Shown piece by piece: positions 15,214 through 22,422 of a DNA stretch of 64,000 nucleotides. Source of the stretch: a virus; IMG/VR virus record IMGVR_UViG_3300027974_000020, positions 105,198-169,197 of that record, one strand, 5' to 3'. Position numbers and translations under genes: made by a program. Each line of letters opens with the position of its first letter. The first letter of the stretch is position 1. The notes under the pieces are model-generated. The model searched no databases and was not told where the DNA came from. It saw only the letters and a list, made by a program, of their open reading frames with translations.

Positions 15214-15263
15214 GGAGTGTGGGACATTTGCTTCGGCGAGTGTCCTACACTCCCCCTTTTTTT
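15214..15263 (+). terminator. Intrinsic terminator
   Basis: GGAGTGTGGGACA pairs with TGTCCTACACTCC (one mismatch) and is followed by CCCTTTTTTT. Confidence 0.9.
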
Positions 15264-15274
15264 ACTTAGTTCCT

Positions 15275-15490
15275 CGGCTACTCCTACGGAGTAGGCCTCA
15301 GAACTAATTCGCTGGCTGACGCCAGCTCAGACTCTTGCTATCCCCTCCTTGGATGTGCTAGCTCAGTAGTATAATAATATTGTATTACTGGGCTAGACAT
15401 TCTAAAAAAAAATTCAACTAGTACAATAGTCACCAAAACTCAACTACAAAAGGGGGGTTTTCTAAATATTCCTATCTTGAAAGGATTGTT
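15275..15490 (+). promoter_or_regulatory. Structured leader region
   Basis: Successive inverted repeats: CTACTCC/GGAGTAG (15280-15296), CTGGC/GCCAG, and CTAGCTCAGTA facing TACTGGGCTAG (about 15358-15395) around an AT-rich centre. An AAAAGGGGGG copy follows at 15448-15457. The last palindrome could be an operator over a -10-like TATAAT. Confidence 0.45.
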
Positions 15491-15709
15491 ATGACATCAG
15501 AAGATACCGTATGGCACATCTCAAGTGCAATCATTGCTGCAATGTTTCCACCTAAATCATGGTGTGAAGAAGCAACCAACGATGAACTTGACAAAGCATT
15601 GTTCAGGGTCCTCAACAGTGAAGGGGAATCAAAAATCTCTCACATCAAAGGACTGAACAAGTTGGATGAAGTCCTTGCTACTCTTGCTAAAGAAGCAGGA
15701 ATAAAATAA
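15491..15709 (+). CDS. Unknown 72-aa protein
   Basis: Small helical, slightly acidic protein (TVWHISSAIIAAMF, LDKALFRVLN). It ends with TAATG shared with the next gene's start, so the two are translationally coupled. No family recognised. Confidence 0.6.
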   Translation: MTSEDTVWHISSAIIAAMFPPKSWCEEATNDELDKALFRVLNSEGESKISHIKGLNKLDEVLATLAKEAGIK

Positions 15710-15930
15710 TGTCAACAATAAGAATTAACACAAACACGTGTTTGCATTGCAAGCAAGAAGGTTTCATCGAAATGTCAGAAGATGAATACAATCGAGGCAT
15801 CAATGCATTCAACGAAGGAGAATTAATTCAATGTGCATTCCCAGGTCTATCTGTAGATCAAAGGGAACAAGTCATTTCTGGAACTCATCCAGAGTGTTGG
15901 AATGAACTGTTCGCAGAAAAAGAACATTAG
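15709..15930 (+). CDS. Actinophage-type zinc protein (CxxC ... HPECW)
   Basis: 73 residues. CLHC near residue 11, then LIQCAFPGLSVDQREQVISG, then HPECW. This order (CxxC, ELIQxAFP, DxRExxISGxHxxC) is a familiar small protein of actinobacteriophages, with two Cys, a His and a Cys as a likely zinc site. Its function is not known. Coupled to 15491 by a TAATG overlap. Confidence 0.7.
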   Translation: MSTIRINTNTCLHCKQEGFIEMSEDEYNRGINAFNEGELIQCAFPGLSVDQREQVISGTHPECWNELFAEKEH

Positions 15931-16210
15931 ATCTACGGGCATTTGTTTGTAAAAGCTGACCCTTTTTGGGTTGCGCAGACATTTGCGCCGTATACAGGTA
16001 ATCAACACCTGAAAACCCCTCGGTAGTCCTATCGAGATGAAGTTGATTATGGATAGACGAGCTATAGCGTCTTTAAACATTTAGGATAGCCTAGGCCACT
16101 GGTACAAGGGCGACACAAGAACACTGTCTGGTATATGCAGAAGAAGCGTTGTATCAATATACTTTTAAAAAATAAGACTAGTACCCTACGTAAAAGGGGG
16201 GAAGGGCAAT
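15931..16210 (+). other. Intergenic leader before the micro-gene run
   Basis: About 280 bases. Short hairpins (GACCC/GGGTT; GCGC/GCGC around 15975-15990) and an AAAAGGGGGG copy at 16192-16201, only 10 nt from ATG 16211. No gene of convincing composition was seen. Confidence 0.45.
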
Positions 16211-16312
16211 ATGAAAACAATAACATTAATATTAACATCATTCATCGCCGGCGGACTTACCATGATCGTATGGGTTCGCAGGATGTTCAAAACAATGGAA
16301 GGACAATTATGA
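16211..16312 (+). CDS. 33-aa membrane micro-protein
   Basis: One hydrophobic helix (residues 4-21), then a basic and polar tail (VRRMFKTMEGQL). GGGAAGGG lies upstream. Its stop overlaps the next start (ATGA), making it first in a run of five genes joined by 4-nt overlaps. Confidence 0.6.
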   Translation: MKTITLILTSFIAGGLTMIVWVRRMFKTMEGQL

Positions 16313-16494
16313 GTTACAAAAAGTTATTTTGGGGCTATGTAACACTAAACGTTATTTGGGGATTTCTTTATGGAATCTACCTTGGTGGCAAACAAGTCCA
16401 AGCAAGCGACAGGATCAGTGAGTTCAAGTTCAGCGATAAAATGCAAGAAATGGTCAAGTACTACGAAAACAAGAATAAGGAACAAGTAGCATGA
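16309..16494 (+). CDS. 61-aa membrane protein
   Basis: Hydrophobic segment at residues 6-25 with a Gly/Trp-rich face (NVIWGFLYGIYLGG), then a charged helix. Coupled on both sides through ATGA overlaps. Function unknown. Confidence 0.65.
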   Translation: MSYKKLFWGYVTLNVIWGFLYGIYLGGKQVQASDRISEFKFSDKMQEMVKYYENKNKEQVA

Positions 16495-16664
16495 TGATCC
16501 AAGTCATAGATGGTGAACTACGTACAGGCGTATGTGCAATATGTCACAAAAGAAAACCAACCATAACTGTATCAATAAACACTAAAGGAAGTCGGATACT
16601 CACCACTGAAGATTGGTGCTTAGAAGACTTTAATAGTCTAAAAGAAAGAATATCACTAAAATGA
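16491..16664 (+). CDS. 57-aa CxxC protein
   Basis: A CAICH motif at residues 16-20 and a later WC may form a small metal site. Both ends overlap neighbours by ATGA, so it is expressed with the membrane micro-genes. Function unknown. Confidence 0.55.
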   Translation: MMIQVIDGELRTGVCAICHKRKPTITVSINTKGSRILTTEDWCLEDFNSLKERISLK

Positions 16665-16762
16665 AGAAACTCACAGCAATCACTACAGCAATAGCATTTG
16701 TTCTTGCCGGCTTAGCCGTATATCTCAAGAAAATGAGACTATTCAAAAAGGATAAATCATGA
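16661..16762 (+). CDS. 33-aa membrane micro-protein
   Basis: A single helix (ITTAIAFVLAGLAVYL) with a basic tail (KKMRLFKKDKS), the same plan as 16211. ATGA overlaps on both sides. Confidence 0.6.
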   Translation: MKKLTAITTAIAFVLAGLAVYLKKMRLFKKDKS

Positions 16763-16998
16763 ACTCAATACTTATTATTTCACTTGTATTGTCTCATCTA
16801 CTAGCCATAGCCATAAGCGCAAAATGGACATCTAAACTCATCTACACTGACATTAAAACTAATTACGATGTTATTGAGTTTGTGCGGGTGATAGAAGAAG
16901 TTCAATCTAGAAGAAACCACCCCACAGCTAGGCCTCAGTTCTATGATTGGGAAACGGAAGAAAAGTTCGAAAACATCATCGATCAATTCGACAAATAA
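16759..16998 (+). CDS. 79-aa membrane-anchored protein
   Basis: An N-terminal membrane helix (residues 2-20) and a soluble charged remainder (RVIEEVQSRRNH, WETEEKFENIID). Last member of the overlap-coupled run. Function unknown. Confidence 0.6.
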   Translation: MNSILIISLVLSHLLAIAISAKWTSKLIYTDIKTNYDVIEFVRVIEEVQSRRNHPTARPQFYDWETEEKFENIIDQFDK

Positions 16999-17051
16999 TC
17001 ATTCTAAACCACCTCCTATAAAAGGGGGGCAATCATAGAAAGGGGTGATGA

Positions 17052-17111
17052 ATGTTCGATTGGTTCTTTGATTTAATAGCTGATCTAATAGATGCAATAT
17101 TCGGAAACTAA
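17052..17111 (+). CDS. 19-aa amphipathic peptide
   Basis: MFDWFFDLIADLIDAIFGN is an acidic amphipathic helix preceded by AAAGGGGTGATGA, and its stop overlaps a downstream ATG. An AAAAGGGGGG copy (17020-17029) is 23 nt upstream. It may be a membrane-active or regulatory peptide. The assignment rests on SD and composition only. Confidence 0.4.
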   Translation: MFDWFFDLIADLIDAIFGN

Positions 17112-17125
17112 TGAAAGGAAAAAGT

Positions 17126-17338
17126 ATGCGTAAGCTTGGAGAACTGCTTGGTAAAACCACAGCAGGAAGTAAGGAACTGGTTAAAAGTTCAATTACTGGT
17201 TCTAAGAAAGTGGCTTCTGTCACTAAAACAGCAGTAGTCGATGCAAAATCTGACTTTGTTGCTGGCTTCAAAGCTACTTCTGGTACTCCTGTTGTTCCAA
17301 CAGTAGATACAATAGAAGTTATTGAAGTAACGGAGTAA
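17126..17338 (+). CDS. Small basic-to-acidic protein, unknown
   Basis: 70 residues from ATG 17126 (GAAAGG upstream); ATG 17111, overlapping the peptide stop, is possible. Ser/Thr/Lys-rich repeats (AGSKELVKSS, GSKKVASVTK) precede an acidic end (IEVIEVTE). No family recognised. Confidence 0.5.
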   Translation: MRKLGELLGKTTAGSKELVKSSITGSKKVASVTKTAVVDAKSDFVAGFKATSGTPVVPTVDTIEVIEVTE

Positions 17339-17342
17339 ACCC

Positions 17343-17384
17343 AAAAGGGGGGATTGCGTATCTAGTGCAATCTCTTTATATAAT
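17343..17384 (+). promoter_or_regulatory. AAAAGGGGGG copy, GATTGC hairpin and candidate promoter
   Basis: AAAAGGGGGGATT is followed by GATTGC/GCAATC. TTGCGT (17354) and TATATA/TATAAT (17377-17384) are spaced 17-19 bp, a plausible promoter for the abundant-looking protein at 17429. Confidence 0.4.
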
Positions 17385-17428
17385 ATCACATAACAACATA
17401 TCCCATAATATCACAGAAAGATAATATC

Positions 17429-18472
17429 ATGTCAACACTAAGCAATATGTTTGGTATCAATAGCGATGATCTCGCTCTTGTTACCGAAAATCCCGATGCG
17501 TTCAAAAGCCAAAGCAATACCACGCTACTCCGTAAGGATAAGCGGGTAAAGGCAAAAGGCTCGATCAACAACATCGAAATCCCAACCTACGTCACACTTG
17601 AGAGTGCCTTCTGGACTCGTCTCACTGTGCGTGACCACTACATCAACCGTGCAGGCGCAGAAGCTCGTACCAGCCAAGTATTTGGTGGTGTCTTCAAGCC
17701 AGTCAAAATGAAGGTTGAAGTTGAAATCAACGGTAAAACTATGCTCTTGCAAGAGCTCATCCGCGACCTCATCGCTGAAACCTCTGCAGGCAAGTCAGCC
17801 GACGAAATCAATCGTATCATTGAAGATACAAATCTTCTTCGTGGCTTTGCCGATGGTATGCCGTTGATGTTCCAACAAATGGGTGCCAGCGAAAACGGCT
17901 TCCAGCATGCAATTGAAATCTTCCGTTCCGCAGGAGCAGTAGATGACCTTGCTTCATTGAAGGGTAACAGCCGATTCCACACCTGCTATGACATGAAACA
18001 GAAACAGGGTCTTGAAGTTGTAGCCTTTGAACTTGGTTCAGCAGACCGCACACAATCAAAAACAGGACAGGGCTTTACTGACATCATTGATGCAGTAATC
18101 AGCAATCTTGTTCGTGTCATCGGTCACAAAACAACTGCTGCTATTCTTCGTAAAGAAATTGAAGAAAAAGTTGCAAGTCTTTCGCAAGGTGACATCAAGG
18201 CTAAGCAGACTAAGATTGATTCTGAATTGGCAATGAGCCGTCAGTATCCAGTCATTTGGTCTGGTGCTGCGCGTCAGAAAGACACAACAGAAACTGGCGA
18301 TATGGTTACCCGTGATAAGTACAATGCTGTCAATGCACCTTGTGGTCGTTGGACTGTACTTCTCAATGGTCAAACAGAAGATCTGGATGTATGGTCAAAT
18401 TCGACCAAGCAACCAATCAATGCTGTAACCACCGCAACTGCAGTTGTAGATACAACGGTTAAACCGTTCTAA
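17429..18472 (+). CDS. Unknown 347-aa protein, probably abundant
   Basis: Soluble alpha/beta protein with a codon choice richer in C/G-ending codons than its neighbours, as in the 11740 and 14676 genes, which suggests high expression. Contains VEVEINGKTMLLQELIRDLI and a long helix (EEKVASLSQGDIKAKQTKID), and ends VKPF. No catalytic motif was seen. A role in DNA binding is possible but unsupported. A strong 12-bp hairpin follows. Confidence 0.65.
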   Translation: MSTLSNMFGINSDDLALVTENPDAFKSQSNTTLLRKDKRVKAKGSINNIEIPTYVTLESAFWTRLTVRDHYINRAGAEARTSQVFGGVFKPVKMKVEVEINGKTMLLQELIRDLIAETSAGKSADEINRIIEDTNLLRGFADGMPLMFQQMGASENGFQHAIEIFRSAGAVDDLASLKGNSRFHTCYDMKQKQGLEVVAFELGSADRTQSKTGQGFTDIIDAVISNLVRVIGHKTTAAILRKEIEEKVASLSQGDIKAKQTKIDSELAMSRQYPVIWSGAARQKDTTETGDMVTRDKYNAVNAPCGRWTVLLNGQTEDLDVWSNSTKQPINAVTTATAVVDTTVKPF

Positions 18473-18495
18473 CTATAACCAACATTTAAGTTCTG

Positions 18496-18531
18496 CTCTG
18501 GAATATGTTAACCTCATTGCATATTCCAGAG
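18496..18531 (+). terminator. 3' hairpin without T-tract
   Basis: CTCTGGAATATG and its exact complement, 12 bp, with a 12-nt loop. Downstream is A-rich, not T-rich, so it may protect the mRNA end or terminate by another mechanism. Confidence 0.6.
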
Positions 18532-18581
18532 TAGACTTAATTAAAAAAATAACACTAGACCTTTAATGAAAGGAAGGCTCT

Positions 18582-18863
18582 ATGTATATATTAGCATTAG
18601 CAATCCTTCTTGGACTCGCTGTGGCAACCGTCACAGAAATTGTCTATGAAGTTGCACCAGCTATAAGTAAGATTAAGTACCTCGGCAACCCAGATCTTCT
18701 GTTCCCACTGCTTGCAATCCTCGCAGTATGGGCAACTGATACATCTATCCTAGGTGCCTATGGTCTTAACGGTGCAGAATGGTTTGACGTTGTAGGTTCA
18801 GGTTTGGCTGTCGCCGCTGCAACCAAAGCAACTGATGCCGTAGTTAACTATCTTAACAAATAG
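18582..18863 (+). CDS. Small membrane protein, holin-like topology
   Basis: 93 residues with two to three hydrophobic segments (2-22, 40-60, 68-88) separated by charged turns, ending NYLNK. Size and topology fit small phage holins, but such proteins are diverse and the lysis enzyme is 3.5 kb away. Good SD (GAAAGGAAG). A hairpin (18884-18924) follows. Confidence 0.5.
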   Translation: MYILALAILLGLAVATVTEIVYEVAPAISKIKYLGNPDLLFPLLAILAVWATDTSILGAYGLNGAEWFDVVGSGLAVAAATKATDAVVNYLNK

Positions 18864-18883
18864 TAAACTATAAACAATGATGT

Positions 18884-18924
18884 TAGCGTGGGTGGTAGAA
18901 CTCTATCTCTATCACCCACACTAA
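18884..18924 (+). terminator. Hairpin terminator
   Basis: TTAGCGTGGGTG pairs with CACCCACACTAA (one mismatch), with a T-run starting about 12 nt later. Confidence 0.65.
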
Positions 18925-18965
18925 TCATAATATTATTTTTTTATTCTAACTCAAAAGGAAATAAG

Positions 18966-19229
18966 ATGAGCACACCAACTGAAGTAGTCGAAATCCAACG
19001 TTGGATGAAAGACGCAGCATGTAAGGGGAACACTGAAGGTGACTGGTTCCCAGAAGCCCCAGGCAATAACTCTGGAGTAAAAATAGCTTTAGCAATATGT
19101 AAAGATTGTCTAGTCAAACAAGAATGCTTTGACTATGCAATAACAAGACCAGAACTATCAGGTATCTGGGGTGGAGTAACATCACGCAAGCGTGGATCCT
19201 TACGAGCCGAAAGGAAAAAAGGTGAGTGA
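18966..19229 (+). CDS. WhiB-like Fe-S transcription factor (copy 1)
   Basis: 87 residues from ATG 18966 (AAAGGAAAT upstream). Four cysteines in WhiB order (C-x-n-CKDC-x5-C, with the first at AACKG) bind a [4Fe-4S] cluster. GIWGG is the conserved turn, and a basic SRKRGSLRAERKK tail would contact DNA. In Actinobacteria and their phages, WhiB proteins bind the sigma factor and alter host transcription (as with TM4 WhiB). This is the strongest sign of an actinobacterial host. Confidence 0.95.
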   Translation: MSTPTEVVEIQRWMKDAACKGNTEGDWFPEAPGNNSGVKIALAICKDCLVKQECFDYAITRPELSGIWGGVTSRKRGSLRAERKKGE

Positions 19230-19599
19230 ATACCCAACAGATTATCCTCGCAATGGTTTCCATATCTGTCATGGGTGTGGGTCTATGGCTCCGCATCATA
19301 GTCAAGAAAGCCTTCCAGATAATGGATGGACATTCGATCTCAACCTATTCGGATACTATGGCGGTTTTACAGATCCCATTGGAGAAGAACCACAAAGAAT
19401 AAGGTTATGCCACGACTGTGTGCTTAAGTTTCTAAACACATTTCCTCTATTAGGAGTACTCATAGGATCAGGCTGTCATAGTATGTCTGGCCCCAATGAA
19501 AAACCATGCTGCAAATATGCATGGAAACTAGACTCCATAGAGAATAATCATATCACGTGGATAGCCACTGAAGATGGTGAATCTTGGACTGTGTTGTAA
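19222..19599 (+). CDS. Unknown Cys/His-rich protein
   Basis: 126 residues from GTG 19222, overlapping the WhiB stop by 8 nt and thus coupled to it. CHGCGSMAPHH, then LCHDC, then CCKY suggest one or two zinc sites. A hydrophobic stretch FLNTFPLLGVLIGSG lies in the middle. No family recognised. The GTG start is set by the overlap and AAAGGAAA. Confidence 0.6.
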   Translation: MSEYPTDYPRNGFHICHGCGSMAPHHSQESLPDNGWTFDLNLFGYYGGFTDPIGEEPQRIRLCHDCVLKFLNTFPLLGVLIGSGCHSMSGPNEKPCCKYAWKLDSIENNHITWIATEDGESWTVL

Positions 19600-19605
19600 T
19601 GCTTC

Positions 19606-19793
19606 TTCCCTATAGGCTTATCTATATATGTCTATAGGGAATAAGTACCCTTTGCCCTTGTTTTCGGGGGGGACCCGCGAAGCGGGGGGGTCCCCGATAT
19701 TAAAATGACAACCCTTGTGGTTGTCTTAAAAAATAGAGGTAGTCTTTAGACTACCGAATAAAAAATAAGCCTAGGCTTTAGTCCGCCGGCTTA
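19606..19793 (+). repeat. Array of five consecutive hairpins
   Basis: In order: TTCCCTATAG/CTATAGGGAA (19606-19641); GGGGA-CCCGC-gaa-GCGGG-TCCCC with a G-bulge (19665-19697); GACAACC/GGTTGTC (19707-19725, then TTAAAAAA); GGTAGTC/GACTACC (19738-19755); TAAGCC/GGCTTA (19766-19793). No coding frame runs through it. Confidence 0.7.
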
Positions 19794-19814
19794 AAAAACT
19801 TTTTCTACTACGTG

Positions 19815-19844
19815 TTGTCATAGGCATGTTATACCTGCTATGAT
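19815..19844 (+). promoter_or_regulatory. Sigma-70-type promoter for the HicA-like gene
   Basis: TTGTCA and TATGAT spaced by 18 bp, with a transcription start expected near 19851, ahead of GATAGGAG and ATG 19884. Confidence 0.6.
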
Positions 19845-19883
19845 ATACATATCAAGTAGTACACGACGATAGGAGTAATACAG

Positions 19884-20105
19884 ATGCCTCGGCAACATCA
19901 ATCAAAAGCAATCAAACGGGTCTTTTCAGAACTGACAAGACTCGGCTTTGTAGTAGAGCAAAAAAGATCAGGGTCGTATAGGATTGTACCCCCTTCAACA
20001 ATCCAAGGACCCGTATACACAACTCACGGTACAGAGTCGGCATTGCACCCAATGCGCCGTGACTTTAAAAAATATTATAATATAAACTTAAACTCTATCT
20101 CCTAG
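19884..20105 (+). CDS. HicA-like dsRBD-fold protein
   Basis: 73 residues with the pattern of actinophage HicA-type proteins: LTRLGFVVEQKRSGSYRI, PP, YTTHG, then LHPMRRDFKKYY. HicA toxins are mRNA interferases with a catalytic His in a GSHH motif. Here GSY replaces it, so RNA cleavage is doubtful and simple RNA binding or an antitoxin role is possible. No HicB partner is adjacent. Confidence 0.6.
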   Translation: MPRQHQSKAIKRVFSELTRLGFVVEQKRSGSYRIVPPSTIQGPVYTTHGTESALHPMRRDFKKYYNINLNSIS

Positions 20106-20409
20106 AGATGCGGTTTACTCCTTGTAGGGTGTAGGGTAATATCAGAGCAATCTGAGTTACCTTACACCTTAATAATAAGATTTAACTATAAGAATAAGAA
20201 TAAGAATTAACTTAAAATAAGAATAAATTGTTATCAATATAAAGAATTGGACCCCTCTCAGGGGTGGACCCATTTATAACATATATAAAGTATACAAAGT
20301 GTACATATATGTTCCCCCACATGTCCCCATTTATCCCCATTCTTCTATCGTTATGCACATAACTCAAAACAATGCTTAATTACTCCTAGAAAGAATATGA
20401 GGATTACTC
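20106..20409 (+). other. Intergenic region with hairpin and AT-rich tract
   Basis: 304 bases. GTGTAGGGTAA faces TTACCTTACAC (20129-20171), probably ending the HicA-like transcript. Then come repeats of AATAAG, a CCCCT/AGGGG hairpin near 20252 and one DnaA-box-like TTATGCACA at 20351. One box is too little to call an origin. Confidence 0.4.
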
Positions 20410-20856
20410 ATGAATAACCCTAAGATTGTAGTAGAACAGTTCCTATCAGATCTAATCAATGATGTTTACCCTACCCTTAACAAAGATATGTCTTATCTCT
20501 ATGGAATAGAGAATAAGCAATGTTATGTTTCGGGGGCGGCTCAACTGTTAACTACAAAAAAAGACATATACCAAATACTAGAAGATGATGCGACAGAAGC
20601 TTATACAGCTATGTATGATATTCTCGCATTCTTCATTTGGGGATGGGCTGCACCCCTCCAATCAGATGAAGACCTCAACGTTCCACCTAGTCAACATCCA
20701 GACAAAGTAAGAATATTCTTATCTATGTTCTCCTATAGTGATGGAACTATAATGTCAGCGTTAAAACATTGTGAAGATCCAAATATGCAGTTGCAATTCC
20801 AATATGGAGAAACGCAAGGTCCATTATATGAAACCCTATCTCAACTATATAACTAA
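20410..20856 (+). CDS. Unknown 148-aa protein
   Basis: Acidic, mostly helical (VVEQFLSDLINDVYPTL, AYTAMYDILAFFIWGWAAP), with Leu/Tyr-rich segments. No motif recognised. Last gene before the tRNA-Arg. Confidence 0.6.
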   Translation: MNNPKIVVEQFLSDLINDVYPTLNKDMSYLYGIENKQCYVSGAAQLLTTKKDIYQILEDDATEAYTAMYDILAFFIWGWAAPLQSDEDLNVPPSQHPDKVRIFLSMFSYSDGTIMSALKHCEDPNMQLQFQYGETQGPLYETLSQLYN

Positions 20857-20899
20857 TCTCTAAAACGTCAAAAAATTACAAAAAATTTTGCGGCGGATC

Positions 20900-20970
<71 letters not shown>

Positions 20971-20972
<2 letters not shown>

Positions 20973-21050
20973 CGAGGCATGGTAATCTAAAGCAATGGCT
21001 TATTACCAAGCCACCAGCAGTGTAATCCCCGGGCATGAATTGCCCTCGTG
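20971..21050 (+). ncRNA. tRNA-like structured RNA of unknown kind
   Basis: CACGAGG (beginning on the last bases of tRNA-Arg) pairs with CCTCGTG 80 nt on. Inside, TGGTAAT pairs with ATTACCA and GGGCA with TGCCC. The outline is tRNA-sized, but no normal anticodon arm or T-loop sequence is present. Confidence 0.4.
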
Positions 21051-21113
21051 TGACAGTAACCAATCAAAGATTGAGTCTCTACCTCCAGTTAAGAATCTCT
21101 TTGTGTCCACCCA

Positions 21114-21158
21114 AATTACCCCATAATTGGGTGCCGGGGTTTACACCCCTTTTTTTAG
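21114..21158 (+). terminator. Intrinsic terminator
   Basis: GGGGT/ACCCC hairpin (preceded by CCCA/TGGG) followed by TTTTTTT; ends the tRNA transcript. Confidence 0.8.
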
Positions 21159-21191
21159 AAAGGCAATATCTAGTATATTAGAAGGAATGAA

Positions 21192-21671
21192 ATGACTATC
21201 TTAGAACAAGAAAGTAAACTTAAGTCGTTAGGCACAAGAGTGCCTTTGACGGATGATCCTAAAATTAGGGGCATCTTAGCAGTCCATTACAGCCTTTGGC
21301 AGGGCCGCGAATCTATTGAGCATAATGGCAAACAACTGACGGTTTACCAGCCGGCACATAAAGGATATTCATCCGTAGTTATCCCTTCAGAATCGGGTTA
21401 TAATTTTCTGTGGATTACACAGAATATGGAACCCTCTAAAGATAGCTACGGTTCAATGGCTATCCGTAGATCTCAACAGCTTGGGGACAACAAAATGATC
21501 ACCTGGATTGTAGACAATACTGGTGGTAAATTTGTTTATGTAGGTAGCATACATACTACCCATTACTTCAACGGAGACCAAGATGTTATAATCGAAAGAT
21601 ACGTAGAAGGACAGACTGAAGTAGTCTACACAAACATGCCGTTCTATTATCAAGCTAAATCCAAATATTAA
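21192..21671 (+). CDS. Unknown 159-aa protein
   Basis: Mostly beta-strand, soluble (LTVYQPAHKGYSSVVIP, GGKFVYVGSIHTTHYFNGD). No motif recognised; SD GAAGGAATG. Stands alone between the tRNA terminator and a new promoter at 21765. Confidence 0.6.
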   Translation: MTILEQESKLKSLGTRVPLTDDPKIRGILAVHYSLWQGRESIEHNGKQLTVYQPAHKGYSSVVIPSESGYNFLWITQNMEPSKDSYGSMAIRRSQQLGDNKMITWIVDNTGGKFVYVGSIHTTHYFNGDQDVIIERYVEGQTEVVYTNMPFYYQAKSKY

Positions 21672-21764
21672 AATTGTTATACCCCTAAATTTATATAGGT
21701 TTGCATGCCAACCCTATATAATAATATATGAGTTGTAACAATAAAAAAAACATTATCAACAAAC

Positions 21765-21793
21765 TTGCTTAATTTTCATTTTTATACTATAAT
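21765..21793 (+). promoter_or_regulatory. Sigma-70-type promoter
   Basis: TTGCTT, 17 bp, TATAAT; the start is expected near 21800, ahead of the small HTH-like gene. Confidence 0.7.
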
Positions 21794-21843
21794 ATTTATA
21801 TACCCTTATACACCTAAATAACCCACAGAAAACGGAGATTGAA

Positions 21844-22059
21844 ATGGCTAAGCCATCAAAAACCCCACTTATTAATCAATTCATTAATTCCAATACAGAC
21901 AAAATTTATTCCACAAAAGAAATGTGTGTACAAATTGGCGTTAGCCTTCCAACACTTCTTAGTTATATTAAGAGCAACACAGAGCGTTTTGAACTTGTTC
22001 AATACGGTGTTTACAAGATCGTTAAGAGTGGTCAACAACCTATTGCAGTTGAGATTTAA
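21844..22059 (+). CDS. Small putative HTH DNA-binding protein
   Basis: 71 residues. IYSTKEMCVQIGVSLPTLLSYI reads as a helix-turn-helix (helix, Gly turn, then a Thr-Leu recognition helix), followed by a beta-hairpin (FELVQYGVYKIV) as in small winged or excisionase-like proteins. Its own strong promoter suggests a regulator. Confidence 0.5.
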   Translation: MAKPSKTPLINQFINSNTDKIYSTKEMCVQIGVSLPTLLSYIKSNTERFELVQYGVYKIVKSGQQPIAVEI

Positions 22060-22199
22060 TAGTTAGTTTATTTAAAAATAAAGTTACTATTATTGCATCA
22101 TCTATAAACATAGACGGTGCGCAGTCAAGTCTGCTTTAAAACAAGATCTTTTAAGTTAAAAGATTAAGTAGACCCAACCAAGGAGTATTGGTATAAATA

Positions 22200-22227
22200 C
22201 TTACAATAACAAGAAATGTGATATAAT
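22200..22227 (+). promoter_or_regulatory. Promoter for the riboswitch-like leader
   Basis: CTTACA, 16 bp, TATAAT (22222-22227). The start is predicted at about 22234, exactly at the first base of the closed RNA structure. Confidence 0.6.
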
Positions 22228-22233
22228 AAATAC

Positions 22234-22329
22234 AATGCCCGTAACATGCGGGCAGGGAAATAATCCCTAACGTAACAGAGTAATACTGTGAAGTCGGAGA
22301 TGGCTAACCTGCCAACTGTGACGGGCATT
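22234..22329 (+). ncRNA. Riboswitch-like leader of the lysis gene
   Basis: AATGCCCGT and ACGGGCATT, exact complements, enclose 78 nt. Inside are GGGA/TCCC and ACAG/CTGT hairpins and a conserved-looking single-stranded core (GAAGTC ... GGCTAACCTGCC). The GCTAACCT core and the downstream Rpf-type gene resemble c-di-AMP (ydaO) riboswitches. ACTGTGAAGTCGGAGA and ACCTGCC also recall cobalamin riboswitches. The class is unresolved. Confidence 0.5.
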
Positions 22330-22422
22330 TCGTATCTGTCCGCACATCTTCGGTTTCGCAACCTGCGCCGTACTAATGGTGTTTCGCAACACCAGACAAA
22401 GACGAAAAGGAGCGAACACGAA

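Noticed and set aside
17016-17029. TATAAAAGGGGGGC looks like a eukaryotic TATA-box promoter.
   Set aside because: It is one of several AAAAGGGGGG copies that share no TATA upstream, and the rest of the window is bacterial/phage in every respect.
19681-19697. G-run/C-run hairpin considered an assembly artefact.
   Set aside because: It forms a consistent two-part stem with neighbouring hairpins and matches the pattern of strong phage hairpins, though length errors in the G7 runs are possible.
20351-20359. TTATGCACA considered a DnaA box and the region an origin.
   Set aside because: Only one box, no iterated sites or AT-melting pattern beyond general AT-richness.
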